Assembly: GCA_009774895.1 (NCBI GenBank)
Contig: VSOO01000102.1
Span: 1 to 5,719, forward strand
Direction of reading: 5' to 3'
Source: Alistipes sp.
GTDB lineage: Bacteria; Bacteroidota; Bacteroidia; Bacteroidales; Rikenellaceae
Length of the DNA stretch: 5,719 bases
The notes under the pieces: model-generated
Database searches by the model: none
The model's input: the letters and a program-made list of their open reading frames with translations, nothing else
Told to the model about the DNA's origin: nothing
Part shown: positions 4,908-5,719 of the stretch, piece by piece
Numbering within the stretch: the first letter of the stretch is position 1
How the letters are laid out: each line of letters starts with the position of its first letter
Made by a program: the position numbers and the translations under genes

Positions 4908-5719
4908 ATGATACGCAGAAAATTCATTCCGGGCAGCCGGTGGCTCTATTTCAAGATATATACGGGCATCAAAACCGCCGACGAGGTGGCGACACGCACC
5001 CTGCTCCCCCTGTTGCGGGAGTTGTACGAGGCGAAACTTATCGACGACTGGTTCTTCATCCGGTATACCGATCCCGATTTCCATCTCCGGCTTCGGCTGC
5101 TCGTGGCCCGGCCCGAGCATTACGCCGCGATCTTCGCGCGCATCGGATCGTCGGTGGAGCCGCTGGTCGATAACGGCGCCGTCGTGAAGGTGGTGTGCGA
5201 TACGTATGTGCGCGAGATCGAACGCTACGGTGCCGGCACCATGGAGGCGGTCGAGCGGCTGTTCGGCATCGACAGCCGTGCCGTGCTGGAGCTGCTCGAC
5301 CGGGTGGCCGAGGAGCCTGCCGACAGGCGTGAGACGGTCCGCTGGCAGCTGGCGCTGCTGCTGCTGGACGATGCGATGACCGCCTTCGGCAGGGAGCCCG
5401 AGGAGAAGCTGCGCCTCTTTTCGAACATGGCCGGGAATTTCAAGCAGGAGTTCGGATTCACCTCGCATCCCTTTACCCGGCAGATCAACGACAAATACCG
5501 TCGTTACAGGGCGGAGATCGAAAAGGGACTCTCTGTCCGCGAGCCGTTCGCGGCTTACGAACCCGTGCTGTGTCGCCGCAGGGCGGAGCTGGAGCGGGTT
5601 GCGGCGGAGATTCTGCGCATCAAGGCCGAAGCTGCCGCTCCGCCTTTGACCGACGAGTTGCTGGGAAGCATCGCCCACATGACGATGAACCGCTGGTTCC
5701 GCACCGGCAACAGACAGTT
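4908..5719 (+). CDS. Thiopeptide-type bacteriocin biosynthesis protein (LanB elimination domain), 3' end beyond the window
   Basis: The open frame starts at ATG 4908, two bases after the dehydratase stop, and runs off the window after 270 complete codons. It matches the SpaB C-terminal/Lant_dehydr_C family (PF14028): WLYFKIYTG (12-20), DDWFFIRYTDPDFHLRLRL (46-64) with R52, H59, R61 and R63, the YVREIERYG segment (100-108), and a late SIAHMTMNR (254-262) with H257 and R262, the sort of conserved Arg/His residues used for glutamate elimination in the NisB C-terminal domain. Its role is to remove glutamate from glutamylated Ser/Thr of the precursor, giving dehydroalanine/dehydrobutyrine. In long LanB proteins this is the C-terminal third; here it is a separate gene. 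Tight spacing implies translational coupling and probable complex formation with the first half. The usual family length is roughly 280-330 residues, so little is missing. Confidence 0.93.
   Translation, partial: MIRRKFIPGSRWLYFKIYTGIKTADEVATRTLLPLLRELYEAKLIDDWFFIRYTDPDFHLRLRLLVARPEHYAAIFARIGSSVEPLVDNGAVVKVVCDTYVREIERYGAGTMEAVERLFGIDSRAVLELLDRVAEEPADRRETVRWQLALLLLDDAMTAFGREPEEKLRLFSNMAGNFKQEFGFTSHPFTRQINDKYRRYRAEIEKGLSVREPFAAYEPVLCRRRAELERVAAEILRIKAEAAAPPLTDELLGSIAHMTMNRWFRTGNRQ

Noticed and set aside
1..5719. CRISPR arrays, insertion sequences, rRNA and tRNA genes
   Set aside because: No spaced direct repeats, transposase motifs, terminal inverted repeats or RNA-gene signatures were seen on either strand.

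Overview
The window comes from a GC-rich member of the Bacteroidota, most likely a Bacteroidales gut commensal such as Alistipes; the genus is inference from base composition and gene types, not shown by a marker. Supporting signs are a LytS-type kinase paired with a LytTR regulator, a TAnnTTTG-type promoter box, start codons not governed by Shine-Dalgarno spacing, and a precursor leader of the Bacteroidota 'KLxLKK...GG' kind.

Layout. Positions 1-1324 hold a two-component system: the 3' end of a His_kinase/LytS-family sensor kinase and a complete LytTR response regulator overlapping it by 8 bases. Convergent with it on the minus strand (1444-1890) is a small stand-alone protein with a type I restriction HsdR-N-like PD-(D/E)xK fold. 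After an AT-rich promoter-like stretch (about 1990-2157) a RiPP locus begins on the plus strand: a 93-residue lanthipeptide precursor (2158-2439) with a double-glycine leader and an 8-cysteine core, a strong intrinsic terminator (2550-2587), a long imperfect hairpin (2665-2715), then a split class I lanthipeptide dehydratase. This consists of the LanB glutamylation-domain protein (2770-4905) and the elimination-domain protein, also called thiopeptide-type bacteriocin biosynthesis protein (from 4908, cut by the window end).

How the genes work together. The first LanB half is expected to activate Ser/Thr of the core with glutamate from glutamyl-tRNA, and the second half to eliminate glutamate, giving dehydro residues that the eight Cys can attack to form (methyl)lanthionine rings. 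A cyclase (LanC), a GG-specific peptidase/ABC exporter and any immunity genes are expected beyond 5719 but are not seen here. The terminator between precursor and dehydratase suggests that precursor is made in excess over enzyme. The two-component system could control the cluster, but nothing in the sequence proves a link.

The most notable points are the unusual core peptide (eight regularly spaced Cys, nearly all preceded by Ser/Thr, encoded in DNA of about 45% GC inside a much GC-richer region), the two RNA structures between precursor and dehydratase, an 11-codon in-frame micro-ORF just upstream of the precursor, and a minus-strand terminator-like hairpin with no gene to terminate at the cluster boundary.
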